Positions 8,070-16,368 of a DNA stretch of 54,965 nt are shown piece by piece (the stretch's first letter is position 1; every line of letters begins with the position of its first letter). Source of the stretch: a bacterium (GTDB lineage Bacteria; CAYTYR01; UBA6262); assembly GCA_028712365.1 (NCBI GenBank), contig JAQTQE010000010.1, positions 1 through 54,965 of the forward strand. Direction: 5' to 3'. Under the pieces are notes generated by a model. That model was not told the origin of the DNA and ran no database searches. It was given only the letters and a program-made list of their open reading frames with translations. Position numbers and translations under genes: made by a program.

Positions 8070-9950
8070 ATGATTACTAAATGGGACCTTGTAGAAAGTT
8101 TTACCGCGGATTATCCAAGTCGCTGGAAAGTTGTTTTGCATGGCGACAGGGAAGATGGTATCAAGTTGTCCAACGTATTGACCAGGCTTAATTACAGCTG
8201 TGGCCGTCCTACCTCTTTGCGGGAGAAGGACTACAATTGGGCGTTTTATATTTACCAGCTGGTAGAGGAAGATAAAGAGAAAATATACGAGATCGTAAAG
8301 GATTTTAAAGAGAGTCCCGATAATTTTGATTTTTCCAAGTATTTACCTCCGGTAGAAGAAAAAGAGATAATTGATGAAGAAATAAACCAGGAAATAACGG
8401 GAGAGGCTCCCATTGCCGCTCCGCTTACCGCTGAAACCGCGACCAAACCAGTGTTAACAGAGGACCAGAAATTAGCCCTTTTTTCAGAAATAGGATTGAA
8501 CCCGCGCTATACTTTTGATACTTTTGTAGTCGGGAAAAGCAATCATTTTGCCAAAGCCGCGGCCCTGGCTGTGGCGGAAATGCCTGGTAAAGTATATAAT
8601 CCGCTTTTTATGTACGGTGATGTTGGCCTGGGGAAAACTCATTTAATGCAGGCTATCGGGCATTTTGTATTGGATGCGGATCCTACGGCCAAAGTGCTGT
8701 ATACTACCGCTGAACGTTTTATGGCCGAAGTAATAGACGCTATCCGTTACGGCAAGATCATCGAATTCAGGAATAAATACCGCAAGATAGATGTGTTGCT
8801 AATCGACGATGTGCAATTCTTATCTGAGGCCGAAGCGGCCCAGGAAGAATTTTACCATACCTTCAATGCCCTTTATGACGATCATAAACAGATCGTTATT
8901 GCCAGTGATAAACCGCCTAAGAAAATTTCGGTATTGGAAGAACGTCTTCGTTCCCGTTTTGAATGGGGTTTGATCACTGATATACAGTCGCCGAATTTAG
9001 AAACCCGGGTGGCGATCTTGAAAGCCAAGGCTGACAGCACCAAAGTGCAGATCGAAGATGAAGTCATGTATTTCATCGCGGAACAGTTAAAATCGAATAT
9101 TCGCGAACTGGAAGGATTTCTGATCCGTATAGTCGCCTATGCGTCGTTGACTAACCGGCAGATAAACAAATCATTGGCTGAAGAACTACTGCAAGACCTG
9201 CTGCCGGAGGAAACTACCAGTATAGAAATGAGCACCCTGGCGCCGTTGGAAGAGAGCCTGACCCAGGTTATTGAAGAAAAGACAGAGATTATTTTTGAAC
9301 CAGAGACCAGTGTCCCTCAGCCTGTAGAGATAGTAAGTGAATCTGAACCAGTCCCGGCTGCCCCTGAACCGCCGACTGAACAGGTCTCTACGCCTGAACC
9401 ACCGCCAACGCCCGAACCAGCGCCAACGTCTGAACCAGCGCTAACGCCTGAACCAGCGCCTGCGCCTGAGCCGGCTCCGGCGCCAGAAACAGCTACACCA
9501 CCTCCGCCGCCAGAACCGGAGAAGCCTAAGATCACTCCACAGCCTGTACCTGCGGCTAAGGGAGATGATGCCCGCAACCTGCGGACAGGTTATATTTATC
9601 CGACTGGTAAGGACAAAGAATTAGATAATATGATCAAGAACTTTGCCGAGACTATTAAAAAGCATAAGATTAAATTCAAATTAGATAAGACCTTTGCCCA
9701 GACTTATACTCCCAGCGCGAATTTGAATTTCAGTGAAATGATCGAGTTGTGTCGCGGTCAGGGAGTTGACCTGGTTATCTGGATGGGACCGCCGCCCTCC
9801 AATAATTTGATCGAAGGGGAATTTGTCCGGTCGATACATAGTGTGTTTGACAAAGAAAAGATACCCATGCAGTATATATCTTTTGAGAGTGTGCCGAAGC
9901 AGTATAAATATCTTAACATGGTACTTGATTTTGCGTTCTTGAAGAAATAA
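8070..9950 (+). CDS. DnaA-type AAA+ ATPase embedded between two novel domains
   Basis: A 626-residue protein of unusual build. Residues 1-86 form a novel domain shared with the protein at 2843 (MITKW start, GDREDG, DYNWAFY). Residues about 143-378 are a complete DnaA domain III: Walker A GDVGLGKT (183-190), Walker B LLIDD (243-247), sensor 1 IVIASDKPP, arginine-finger box [12 protein letters not shown] and sensor 2 SNIRELEG. Residues about 405-495 are a Pro/Glu-rich linker with repeated PEP and PAP units. Residues 503-626 match the C-terminal domain of the 2843 protein. The DnaA DNA-binding domain IV and its RDHTT-type signature are absent, so it is not a standard initiator. GAGGT precedes the ATG. 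Position between gcvPB and the ligase suggests co-transcription. Function unknown; an ATP-driven partner or loader role is inference. Confidence 0.85.
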   Translation: MITKWDLVESFTADYPSRWKVVLHGDREDGIKLSNVLTRLNYSCGRPTSLREKDYNWAFYIYQLVEEDKEKIYEIVKDFKESPDNFDFSKYLPPVEEKEIIDEEINQEITGEAPIAAPLTAETATKPVLTEDQKLALFSEIGLNPRYTFDTFVVGKSNHFAKAAALAVAEMPGKVYNPLFMYGDVGLGKTHLMQAIGHFVLDADPTAKVLYTTAERFMAEVIDAIRYGKIIEFRNKYRKIDVLLIDDVQFLSEAEAAQEEFYHTFNALYDDHKQIVIASDKPPKKISVLEERLRSRFEWGLITDIQSPNLETRVAILKAKADSTKVQIEDEVMYFIAEQLKSNIRELEGFLIRIVAYASLTNRQINKSLAEELLQDLLPEETTSIEMSTLAPLEESLTQVIEEKTEIIFEPETSVPQPVEIVSESEPVPAAPEPPTEQVSTPEPPPTPEPAPTSEPALTPEPAPAPEPAPAPETATPPPPPEPEKPKITPQPVPAAKGDDARNLRTGYIYPTGKDKELDNMIKNFAETIKKHKIKFKLDKTFAQTYTPSANLNFSEMIELCRGQGVDLVIWMGPPPSNNLIEGEFVRSIHSVFDKEKIPMQYISFESVPKQYKYLNMVLDFAFLKK

Positions 9951-9951
9951 C

Positions 9952-9985
9952 GCGAATGACTTTAAAGCCAGCGAATGGCGCGAAT
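9952..9985. repeat. three GCGAAT words at the start of the ligase gene
   Basis: GCGAAT occurs at 9952-9957, 9971-9976 and 9980-9985. The first copy contains the ATG start codon of the ligase gene. The same word and its complement ATTCG recur in the intergenic region before proA. It looks like the remnant of an intergenic word-repeat array. Confidence 0.45.
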
Positions 9986-10768
9986 AAAAGAATATGGCGG
10001 CTGCTGGTAGATGGTCCACAAGATGGCGCTTGGAATATGGCCGTGGATGAGGTTCTTCTGCAACAGCGCAAGGCTGGGGCCGGTATATCCACTCTGCGTT
10101 TATATTCCTGGCAGAAACGCACAGTCACTTTAGGATATTTCCAGCGTATTGACAAGGCTTTGGCGGGATTTTGTGGACAAAACAATATCGACTTGATCCG
10201 CCGGCCTACCGGCGGAGGATTTGTCTTACATGACCAGGAATTGACCTTTAGCCTGGTTTTTAACCGGCAGGACCTGAGAGCGAGGGCCCAGCACCAGGCA
10301 GTTGAATATTTCCGGGTGATCGCTACGTGTCTTCAGAAAGCTTTGCTTTCATTAGGCGTGCCTGTCAGTCTCGAGGAAAATGTTTTTTCGGGTAAAGATA
10401 ATAACTTCTTCTGTTTTAATAATCCAACCAAGTATGATCTTCTGGTTGACGGAAAAAAAGTATGCGGCAGTGCGCAACGGCGGTACCGTGATACTATTCT
10501 CCAACAAGGGTCGCTGATTTTAAGAACTCCGGGGGACCCGGCTTTTTGGCAAAAAGCCACCGGGCTGGAAGAAGTGTTACAACAAAAAATAAGCTGGCCC
10601 GAGATCTGTGCAGCGCTCCAAAAAAGTTTTACCGCGGAATTACGGCTTAATTTTATTCCTGGCGCCTTGACTGAAGCAGAGCTGATAATGGCCAGGCAAT
10701 TAGCGGCGGTAAAATATACCCAGGCTTCCTGGAATTATCAGGGTTATTATCAAGGTGAACATGCCTAA
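9956..10768 (+). CDS. LipM/LplA-family octanoyl- or lipoyl-protein ligase
   Basis: Biotin/lipoate protein ligase fold (270 residues) that attaches octanoate or lipoate to carrier lysines. Visible motifs: DGAWNMAVDEVLL near the start, RRPTGGGFVLHDQELTFS, and a cysteine in NFFCFNNPTKYDLL just before the conserved lysine of GKKVCGSAQRR. A cysteine at that place is characteristic of LipM/LipL-type octanoyltransferases rather than classic LplA, which suggests octanoyl transfer from ACP to GcvH. The context two genes after gcvPB supports GcvH as target. The ATG has no clear ribosome binding site and the first 12 residues derive from a repeat-like sequence; no other start fits. Exact substrate is uncertain. 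Confidence 0.88.
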   Translation: MTLKPANGANKRIWRLLVDGPQDGAWNMAVDEVLLQQRKAGAGISTLRLYSWQKRTVTLGYFQRIDKALAGFCGQNNIDLIRRPTGGGFVLHDQELTFSLVFNRQDLRARAQHQAVEYFRVIATCLQKALLSLGVPVSLEENVFSGKDNNFFCFNNPTKYDLLVDGKKVCGSAQRRYRDTILQQGSLILRTPGDPAFWQKATGLEEVLQQKISWPEICAALQKSFTAELRLNFIPGALTEAELIMARQLAAVKYTQASWNYQGYYQGEHA

Positions 10769-12761
10769 CGAAAAAATCATAAATTTCAGACCGAAGATCA
10801 AATTTACCTTGGGCTTTAAATTTGTAGCCGCCTTGATGGTGGTTTTGATACCGCTGATGCTGTTGATCGGATTTATTATAATCAAGCAGGTGAAGCAGGT
10901 AGTCACCGATGATATCAGCAAAAAAAGTAAGAATTATGCCAGTTTCCTGGCTAAAGTCAGCCGGCAAGGAATTAAAGAAGCGGATGTGGCTATTCTTAAA
11001 CGCTATGTGCAGGAGATCAGCGGTGATAAAGATGTGCTCTACATCCTTCTTGTTGATACCAAAAATAAACCAATTATCCATAGCGAAAAGAAAGCTGATA
11101 ATTTTAACAGCGCCCTGGAAGTACAGATCCCGATCTTTTATAAAAGTGAGCGGACCGGTACGATCAAGATCTGGTATTCTCTTAGCCGCGTAGCTGAGGA
11201 ACTAACGACAAATGTCCAACAAGTGCTCTTTTTGGTCGTAGTCCTGGGGATCATATTATTGGGACTGGTAATGTTCGTTGTTTCGGAACAGATGATCTTT
11301 AACCGTATCGGGAAACTGCTCAAAGCCATGCGCCGGGTACAAAAAGGTGACCTGTCAACCCGGGTGGAAAAATTAGGCAATGATGAATTGGGTTACCTGG
11401 CGGGCCAGTTTAACCAGATGGTCACCCAGGTTGAAGAAAACCAGCAACAATTGACTTTATTGTTTGAAATGTCACGGGCCGTAACCGCGGCGCTGGATAT
11501 CACCTTGATCATGGACCTGGTCCTGGAAATGAGCGTGGAAAAACTGCAGGGTACTTCTTGTAGTATTTTCCTGGTCGGTGATAGCGGGCTTTTTAAAATG
11601 CGCGGGGCCAGGGGCTTATCCACTTCTTTTGTTAATGCCAATGGTATTGCCTTACTGGAAGACATGGCTCAGAAAGCGTTACTATATAATGAACCTTTAG
11701 TTATCCGTGATTTTAACCTGTCGCCGGGTAACTTATCCGCTCTTTTGATCCAAGAACAAATTGCCGTTATGGTCAATATTCCGCTGCTGATCGGGGACCG
11801 TAAATTAGGGGTCTTGAATATCAATTCCCATAATCCTGAAGCCTTTCCTCCGGAACGGGTTGAACTACTAATGGCTTTTGCCCGGCAATTAGCTGTGGTC
11901 CTGCAGAACGCGCAACTCTATGAGCAGACCCAGCAATTCAGTAAAGAGCTGGAAGAAAAGATCAATATCGCTACCGGCAACCTGGCCCGGGCGAATGAAC
12001 GTCTTAAATTAGCTAATGAAAAATTAGTGGAGTTAAGTCAAGCTAAAAGCGATTTCATCGCTATTGTCAGTCATGAACTACGCTCGCCATTGACCAGTAT
12101 CCTGGGATTTACCGATCTGCTGGTGCAGGGAGAACCGGGCGCGCTGAACGCCACCCAAAAAGATTTTATGGAGATCATCAACCAGAATACCAGGCGCTTG
12201 ATCGATCTGATCAATAATCTGTTGAACTTATCTAAAATAGAAGCCGGCAAAGTAGAATTGAAAAAAACACCATTGGACTTGGAAAAAACCCTCCATGGGG
12301 TCTTGCATAATCTGCGGCTGACCATAACCGAGAAGAAGCTAAACATAAGAGTGCTGCCTCCGGCAGAGCCGCTGGCTCTTGTGCCGGCAGATGAAAATCA
12401 ACTCACTGCCATTCTCCTTAATTTATTGACTAATGCCATTAAATATATTCCAGCCCAGGGAGAAGTGGTTATTAACTTTAAAGATGCCGGAAAATTTATA
12501 GAAATTCAAGTGATCGATAATGGTGATGGTATAGAAGACAAAGACTTGCCCCATATTTTTGACCGGTTTTACCGGTCAGCTAAAGCTAAAGCCGAACATG
12601 TGATCGGTACCGGATTGGGCTTGGCCATTTCCAAACTGTTAGTGGAAATGCATGGAGGTAAGATCTGGGTGGAGAGCCCGGTAAGCGATAAAGAGGTTTT
12701 TAACTGGGATAAAAGGGACAGGAATGGGGCAAAATTTACGTTCACTTTGCCAAAAAATTAA
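10761..12761 (+). CDS. membrane sensor histidine kinase with HAMP and GAF domains
   Basis: Two transmembrane segments (about residues 17-43 and 150-175) flank a short extracytoplasmic sensor. They are followed by a HAMP linker (NRIGKLLKAMRRVQKGDLS), a GAF domain (about 235-385), a coiled coil, a HisKA dimerisation domain with SHELRSPLTS, and an HATPase domain with LLTNAIKYIP, DNGDGIEDKDL and GTGLGLAISK. The ATG at 10761 has AAGG five bases upstream and overlaps the ligase stop; an in-frame GTG lies at 10755. The single-domain response regulator 20 bp downstream is the likely phosphotransfer partner. Signal unknown. Confidence 0.93.
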   Translation: MPNEKIINFRPKIKFTLGFKFVAALMVVLIPLMLLIGFIIIKQVKQVVTDDISKKSKNYASFLAKVSRQGIKEADVAILKRYVQEISGDKDVLYILLVDTKNKPIIHSEKKADNFNSALEVQIPIFYKSERTGTIKIWYSLSRVAEELTTNVQQVLFLVVVLGIILLGLVMFVVSEQMIFNRIGKLLKAMRRVQKGDLSTRVEKLGNDELGYLAGQFNQMVTQVEENQQQLTLLFEMSRAVTAALDITLIMDLVLEMSVEKLQGTSCSIFLVGDSGLFKMRGARGLSTSFVNANGIALLEDMAQKALLYNEPLVIRDFNLSPGNLSALLIQEQIAVMVNIPLLIGDRKLGVLNINSHNPEAFPPERVELLMAFARQLAVVLQNAQLYEQTQQFSKELEEKINIATGNLARANERLKLANEKLVELSQAKSDFIAIVSHELRSPLTSILGFTDLLVQGEPGALNATQKDFMEIINQNTRRLIDLINNLLNLSKIEAGKVELKKTPLDLEKTLHGVLHNLRLTITEKKLNIRVLPPAEPLALVPADENQLTAILLNLLTNAIKYIPAQGEVVINFKDAGKFIEIQVIDNGDGIEDKDLPHIFDRFYRSAKAKAEHVIGTGLGLAISKLLVEMHGGKIWVESPVSDKEVFNWDKRDRNGAKFTFTLPKN

Positions 12762-12781
12762 AATGAAACAGGGGTGACGTT

Positions 12782-13147
12782 ATGAGTAAAAAGGTTTTAA
12801 TCGTAGATGATGAACCGGGCGTAGTCAAGATGGTTAAATATTTATTGGAAAAAAATTCTTTCGCGGTGGTCAGTGCCAACGAGGGAGAAGAAGGAGTTAA
12901 GCTGGCGATCCAGGAGAAACCGGACCTGATATTAATGGATATAATGATGCCTTTGATCGATGGTAATGAAGCGACCAGAAGATTAAAGGAAAATGAAGTG
13001 ACTAAACAGATCCCGGTGATAATGCTCAGCGCCTTGGGGCAAGAAGGTGATGTGGCGAAAAGCTTGGAATTAGGCGCGATGGATTATATCGTTAAACCTT
13101 TTCATCCACAGGAATTAATGGACCGCGTTAAGAAGATTTTAGGTTAA
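12782..13147 (+). CDS. single-domain response regulator
   Basis: A 121-residue receiver domain with no output domain. It has the acidic pair in LIVDDEPG, the phosphoacceptor aspartate in LILMDIMMPLIDG, the switch Ser in IMLSALGQ and the lysine in DYIVKPFHP. Being CheY-like, it must act by protein contact or pass phosphate onward. GGGGTGACG precedes the ATG. It follows the histidine kinase by 20 bp and forms a pair with it. Confidence 0.94.
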   Translation: MSKKVLIVDDEPGVVKMVKYLLEKNSFAVVSANEGEEGVKLAIQEKPDLILMDIMMPLIDGNEATRRLKENEVTKQIPVIMLSALGQEGDVAKSLELGAMDYIVKPFHPQELMDRVKKILG

Positions 13148-13150
13148 GTT

Positions 13151-13182
13151 ATTTAGAATTTCGTATTTCGAATTTAGAATTT
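13151..13182. repeat. 11-bp direct repeat in an AATTTCG-rich intergenic stretch
   Basis: ATTTAGAATTT occurs at 13151-13161 and 13172-13182, separated by TCGTATTTCG. The stretch fills the gap between the response regulator and the transketolase gene. It resembles the ATTCG-rich stretch before proA. Confidence 0.55.
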
Positions 13183-13201
13183 GTTTCATCTGGGGGTTAT
13201 T

Positions 13202-14011
13202 TTGGACATTGCACAGTTAGAGGAGCAAGCTAAAAAGATCAGGCAAGATATAATTAAGATGCTGGGAGCTGCTGGTAGCGGTCATCCTGGTGGTTCACTT
13301 TCATCCACCGACTTGATGACTGCTTTGTTTTTTAATATCCTGCGTCAAAAACCCAAAGAACCCCGCTGGCCGGGAAGGGACCGTTTTATCCTTTCTAAGG
13401 GGCATTGTGCCCCGGTTTTATATGCTTGCTTGGCTGAATTAGGTTATTTCCCAATTGAGCAGCTCTTGACTTTGCGCAAGCTTGGCAGTTGTTTGCAAGG
13501 TCACCCTAGTTGCCAGGATGTGGCCGGGGTAGAAGTGTCTACCGGGTCATTGGGCATGGGCTTGTCCGTAGCCACAGGCATGGCTCTCGGGGCAAAGTTT
13601 GATCAGAGTGATGTCCGGGTATATTGTCTGGTGGGAGATGGGGAACTGCAAGAAGGCCAAATCTGGGAAGCCGCAATGAGCGCTGGTCATTACCGTCTGG
13701 ACAATCTCTGCTGTATCGTAGATAATAATGACCTACAGATCGACGGCCGAATTAAAGAGGTCATGAATGTTTATCCCATAGCGGACAAATTTAAAGCCTT
13801 TGGCTGGCAGGCTATGGAAATAGAAGGGCATGATTTTAAACAAATATTGGCGGCCTATGACCGGGCCTCTAAAACTAAAGAAAAACCAACCGTGATCATT
13901 GCGCGTACCATCAAAGGTAAGGGTATAAGTTTCATGGAAGACCAGGAAGAGTGGCACGGGAAAGCGCCAAATAAAGAATTGACGGCAAAAGCTTTGAAAG
14001 AACTAGAATAG
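13202..14011 (+). CDS. tktA: transketolase, N-terminal (TPP-binding) subunit
   Basis: First half of a split transketolase, which moves two-carbon ketol units between sugar phosphates using thiamine diphosphate. It contains GAAGSGHPGGSLSSTDL at the N-terminus, SKGHCAPVLYA, the phase TGSLGMGLSVATGMALG, and the TPP/metal motif GDGELQEGQIWEAAM with NNDLQIDG. The TTG at 13202 lies just after GGGGGT and yields 269 residues, the usual length; an upstream in-frame TTG at 13181 lies before that ribosome binding site and is not favoured. The pyrimidine-binding subunit follows 65 bp downstream. Confidence 0.95.
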   Translation: MDIAQLEEQAKKIRQDIIKMLGAAGSGHPGGSLSSTDLMTALFFNILRQKPKEPRWPGRDRFILSKGHCAPVLYACLAELGYFPIEQLLTLRKLGSCLQGHPSCQDVAGVEVSTGSLGMGLSVATGMALGAKFDQSDVRVYCLVGDGELQEGQIWEAAMSAGHYRLDNLCCIVDNNDLQIDGRIKEVMNVYPIADKFKAFGWQAMEIEGHDFKQILAAYDRASKTKEKPTVIIARTIKGKGISFMEDQEEWHGKAPNKELTAKALKELE

Positions 14012-14076
14012 TCCCAAAGCAGTAACTCGAGCACTGTTTTTCGTATTGACTGGCACACTTTATTATAGGAGTCCAA

Positions 14077-15015
14077 ATGGAGAAGAAAGCAACTAGGCAC
14101 GGTTATTCAGAGGCTTTAATAGAAATGGGTGCGACTAATAAAAATATTGTGGTGCTGGACGCGGATTTAAGCCGCTCTACATCCAGTGAACTATTCAAAA
14201 AGAAATTTCCAGAGAGATTTTTTAATGTCGGCGTAGCAGAACAAAATCTGCTTGGTTTGGCGGCGGGATTGAGCCTGATGGGCAAGATCCCTTTTGCCAG
14301 CACGTATTCAGTTTTTGCCAGTGGCCGGGCCTGGGAACAGTTACGCACTACTATCTGCTATAGCAATCTTAATGTAAAAATAGGTGGATCACACGGCGGG
14401 ATCCTGACCGGCCCTGACGGCGCCAGTCACCAGGCGTTGGAAGAATTTGCTTTAACCAGGGTTTTACCGAATTTAACTGTGTTTGTCCCTTGCGATTTTT
14501 TGGAAGCCAAGAAAGCCACCATCGCCGCCGCTGAGCTGAAAGGACCGGTCTATATCAGATTGGGCCGGGAGCCACTCCCGGTGCTCACTACCCAGGAAAC
14601 CCCTTTTATCCCCGGAGAAGGATTGCTCATGAAAGAAGGGCGTGATGTTACGATCATAGCCTGCGGCAGTCTGGTCGCTGAAGCGCTACAAGCCGCGGCA
14701 TTGCTCGAAAAAGAAAAGATCAGCGCCCGGGTTATTAATATCCATAGCTTAAAACCGCTGGATGAAAATATAATTATCAAAGCAGCACGGGAAACAAAAG
14801 CTATAGTAACAGCTGAGGAGCATGAGATCTATGGCGGTTTAGGCAGCGCGGTGAGTGAGGTAGTGGTGAAAAACTATCCAGTCCCATTAGAAATGGTCGG
14901 ATTGGCAGACTCTTTTGGTACTTCAGGCGCACCTGAAGAATTGATGCGTTTTTTCCATTTGAAAGATGTAGATATTGTCGCGGCGGTTAAAAAAGTAATA
15001 ACCAGAAAAGGATAA
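14077..15015 (+). CDS. tktB: transketolase, C-terminal (pyrimidine-binding) subunit
   Basis: Second half of the split transketolase (312 residues). It holds the catalytic-glutamate region [19 protein letters not shown], the [18 protein letters not shown] segment, [16 protein letters not shown], and the C-terminal transketolase domain with [23 protein letters not shown] precedes the ATG. deoB starts 2 bp after the stop, linking the non-oxidative pentose phosphate branch to nucleoside breakdown. Confidence 0.95.
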   Translation: MEKKATRHGYSEALIEMGATNKNIVVLDADLSRSTSSELFKKKFPERFFNVGVAEQNLLGLAAGLSLMGKIPFASTYSVFASGRAWEQLRTTICYSNLNVKIGGSHGGILTGPDGASHQALEEFALTRVLPNLTVFVPCDFLEAKKATIAAAELKGPVYIRLGREPLPVLTTQETPFIPGEGLLMKEGRDVTIIACGSLVAEALQAAALLEKEKISARVINIHSLKPLDENIIIKAARETKAIVTAEEHEIYGGLGSAVSEVVVKNYPVPLEMVGLADSFGTSGAPEELMRFFHLKDVDIVAAVKKVITRKG

Positions 15016-15017
15016 AG

Positions 15018-16193
15018 ATGGCCCGACGGGTTATTCTTGTCATTTTAGACAGCGTGGGCATCGGCGAATTGCCGGATGCTTGCGTTTACCAGGACCAGGG
15101 ATCTAATACCTTGGGAAATTTGGCTAGGACTTTGGGCCAGCTTAACCTGCCGGTATTAGAGGGATTAGGATTAGGCGAACTGGTTGATCTGGGACATGCG
15201 CGCACAAAATCGATTATCGGTTGCTACGGTAAAATGGCTGAAGCTTCACCAGGTAAAGATACCACTACCGGTCATTGGGAGTTAGCCGGAGTGATCTTAA
15301 AAAAGCCTTTTCCTCTATATCCTCATGGTTTCCCCCTGGAAATTATCACCGCGTTTGAAAAGAGTATCGGCACTAGAGTCCTCGGCAACATCCCGGCCAG
15401 CGGGACAGAGATCATTAAACAACTTGGCGAAGAACATCTGCGGACCGGTTATCCTATTGTGTATACTTCGGCAGACAGTGTTTTCCAGGTTGCCTGCCAT
15501 GAACAATCCTTCGGTTTGCAAAAATTATATGATATTTGCCAAAAAGCAAGACAACTGCTGAGTGGAGACTATGCGGTTGGTCGGGTGATCGCCCGTCCTT
15601 TTATCGGGACTGGCAGCGCGGATTTTCGGCGGACGTTTAACCGGAAAGACTATTCTCTCAAACCGCCAGAGCCGACAGTGCTGGATCTATTACTGCAAAA
15701 GGGACTATTAAGCAGCGGGATAGGCAAAATAGAAGACATTTTTGCCGGACAAGGATTGAGCAGCAGTATGCATACCAGGGATAATGCTACCGGCCTGGCA
15801 GCGACTAAGGATATCATGCGGCAGACTGCTGGAAAGAGCGGGCTGATCTTTGTCAATTTGGTAGATTTTGATATGATGTATGGCCATCGTAACGATGTGC
15901 AAGGTTATGCCCAGGCATTGCGGGAAACAGATAGTGGATTAGCCGTGCTCATGCAACAATTGTTGGATGAAGATCTGCTTATTATCACCGCTGATCATGG
16001 CTGCGACCCAACGACTCCCAGTACCGACCATTCCCGGGAATATGTGCCCTTGCTGGTATACGGTAAACAAGCGCGAAAAAGTATTGATCTTGGGATAAGG
16101 AATACGTTTGCTGATGTCGGGCAGACTATCGCGGCATACTGCAGCGTGGGTTCGTTGGCTAATGGGACTAGTTTTTTGCAGGAAATCACATAA
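15018..16193 (+). CDS. deoB: phosphopentomutase
   Basis: Alkaline-phosphatase-superfamily enzyme interconverting ribose (or deoxyribose) 1-phosphate and 5-phosphate, thus joining the nucleoside phosphorylases to rpiB, tkt and deoC. The 391 residues carry the metal site [14 protein letters not shown], the phosphothreonine region [30 protein letters not shown], and the C-terminal metal ligands [18 protein letters not shown]. It follows tktB by 2 bp. A 147-bp imperfect palindrome lies directly downstream. Confidence 0.96.
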   Translation: MARRVILVILDSVGIGELPDACVYQDQGSNTLGNLARTLGQLNLPVLEGLGLGELVDLGHARTKSIIGCYGKMAEASPGKDTTTGHWELAGVILKKPFPLYPHGFPLEIITAFEKSIGTRVLGNIPASGTEIIKQLGEEHLRTGYPIVYTSADSVFQVACHEQSFGLQKLYDICQKARQLLSGDYAVGRVIARPFIGTGSADFRRTFNRKDYSLKPPEPTVLDLLLQKGLLSSGIGKIEDIFAGQGLSSSMHTRDNATGLAATKDIMRQTAGKSGLIFVNLVDFDMMYGHRNDVQGYAQALRETDSGLAVLMQQLLDEDLLIITADHGCDPTTPSTDHSREYVPLLVYGKQARKSIDLGIRNTFADVGQTIAAYCSVGSLANGTSFLQEIT

Positions 16194-16200
16194 ACAGTCT

Positions 16201-16347
16201 CGAGTCTTGTTGAAAAGCAGTTAAAGGGTGTAGGTTTTGGAGGTAAGTATAGTCTGAGGTCTGAGGAAGTTGGGCTTAAAGCCCTAAGACTTACTTCCTA
16301 CTTCCATCCCTACTTCTACAACCTTCAACCTGATTCTAATAGACTCG
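16201..16347. repeat. 147-bp imperfect palindrome
   Basis: Outer arms CGAGTCT (16201-16207) and AGACTCG (16341-16347) match exactly. The centre is GGGCTT/AAGCCC (16272-16284 region), and AGGAAGT pairs with ACTTCCT next to it. The left half is rich in GGTAAG/GAGGT/GAAGT words and the right half in their complements (ACTTCC, CTAC). It fills nearly all of the 175 bp between deoB and the phosphate transporter. It may form a long hairpin in RNA or a cruciform, and could end the deoB transcript. No coding sequence is seen in it. Confidence 0.7.
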
Positions 16348-16368
16348 CTGACAGTTCTTGGAGTATAC

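Noticed and set aside
9317-9577. Minus-strand open frame with Gly/Ser/Ala-rich protein opposite the Pro-rich linker
   Set aside because: It is the complement of the repeated Pro/Glu codons in the ATPase linker; no ribosome binding site or homology features.
9956-10768. Biotin-protein ligase
   Set aside because: The RRPTGGG and GKKVCGSAQRR motifs are those of lipoate/octanoate enzymes, and the gene stands next to gcvH.
13151-13182. CRISPR-like repeat
   Set aside because: Only two 11-bp copies with a 10-bp spacer; no array, no cas genes.
14046-14066. TTGACT and TATTAT before the second transketolase subunit as a promoter
   Set aside because: The two boxes are only 9 bp apart, too close for a sigma-70 promoter.
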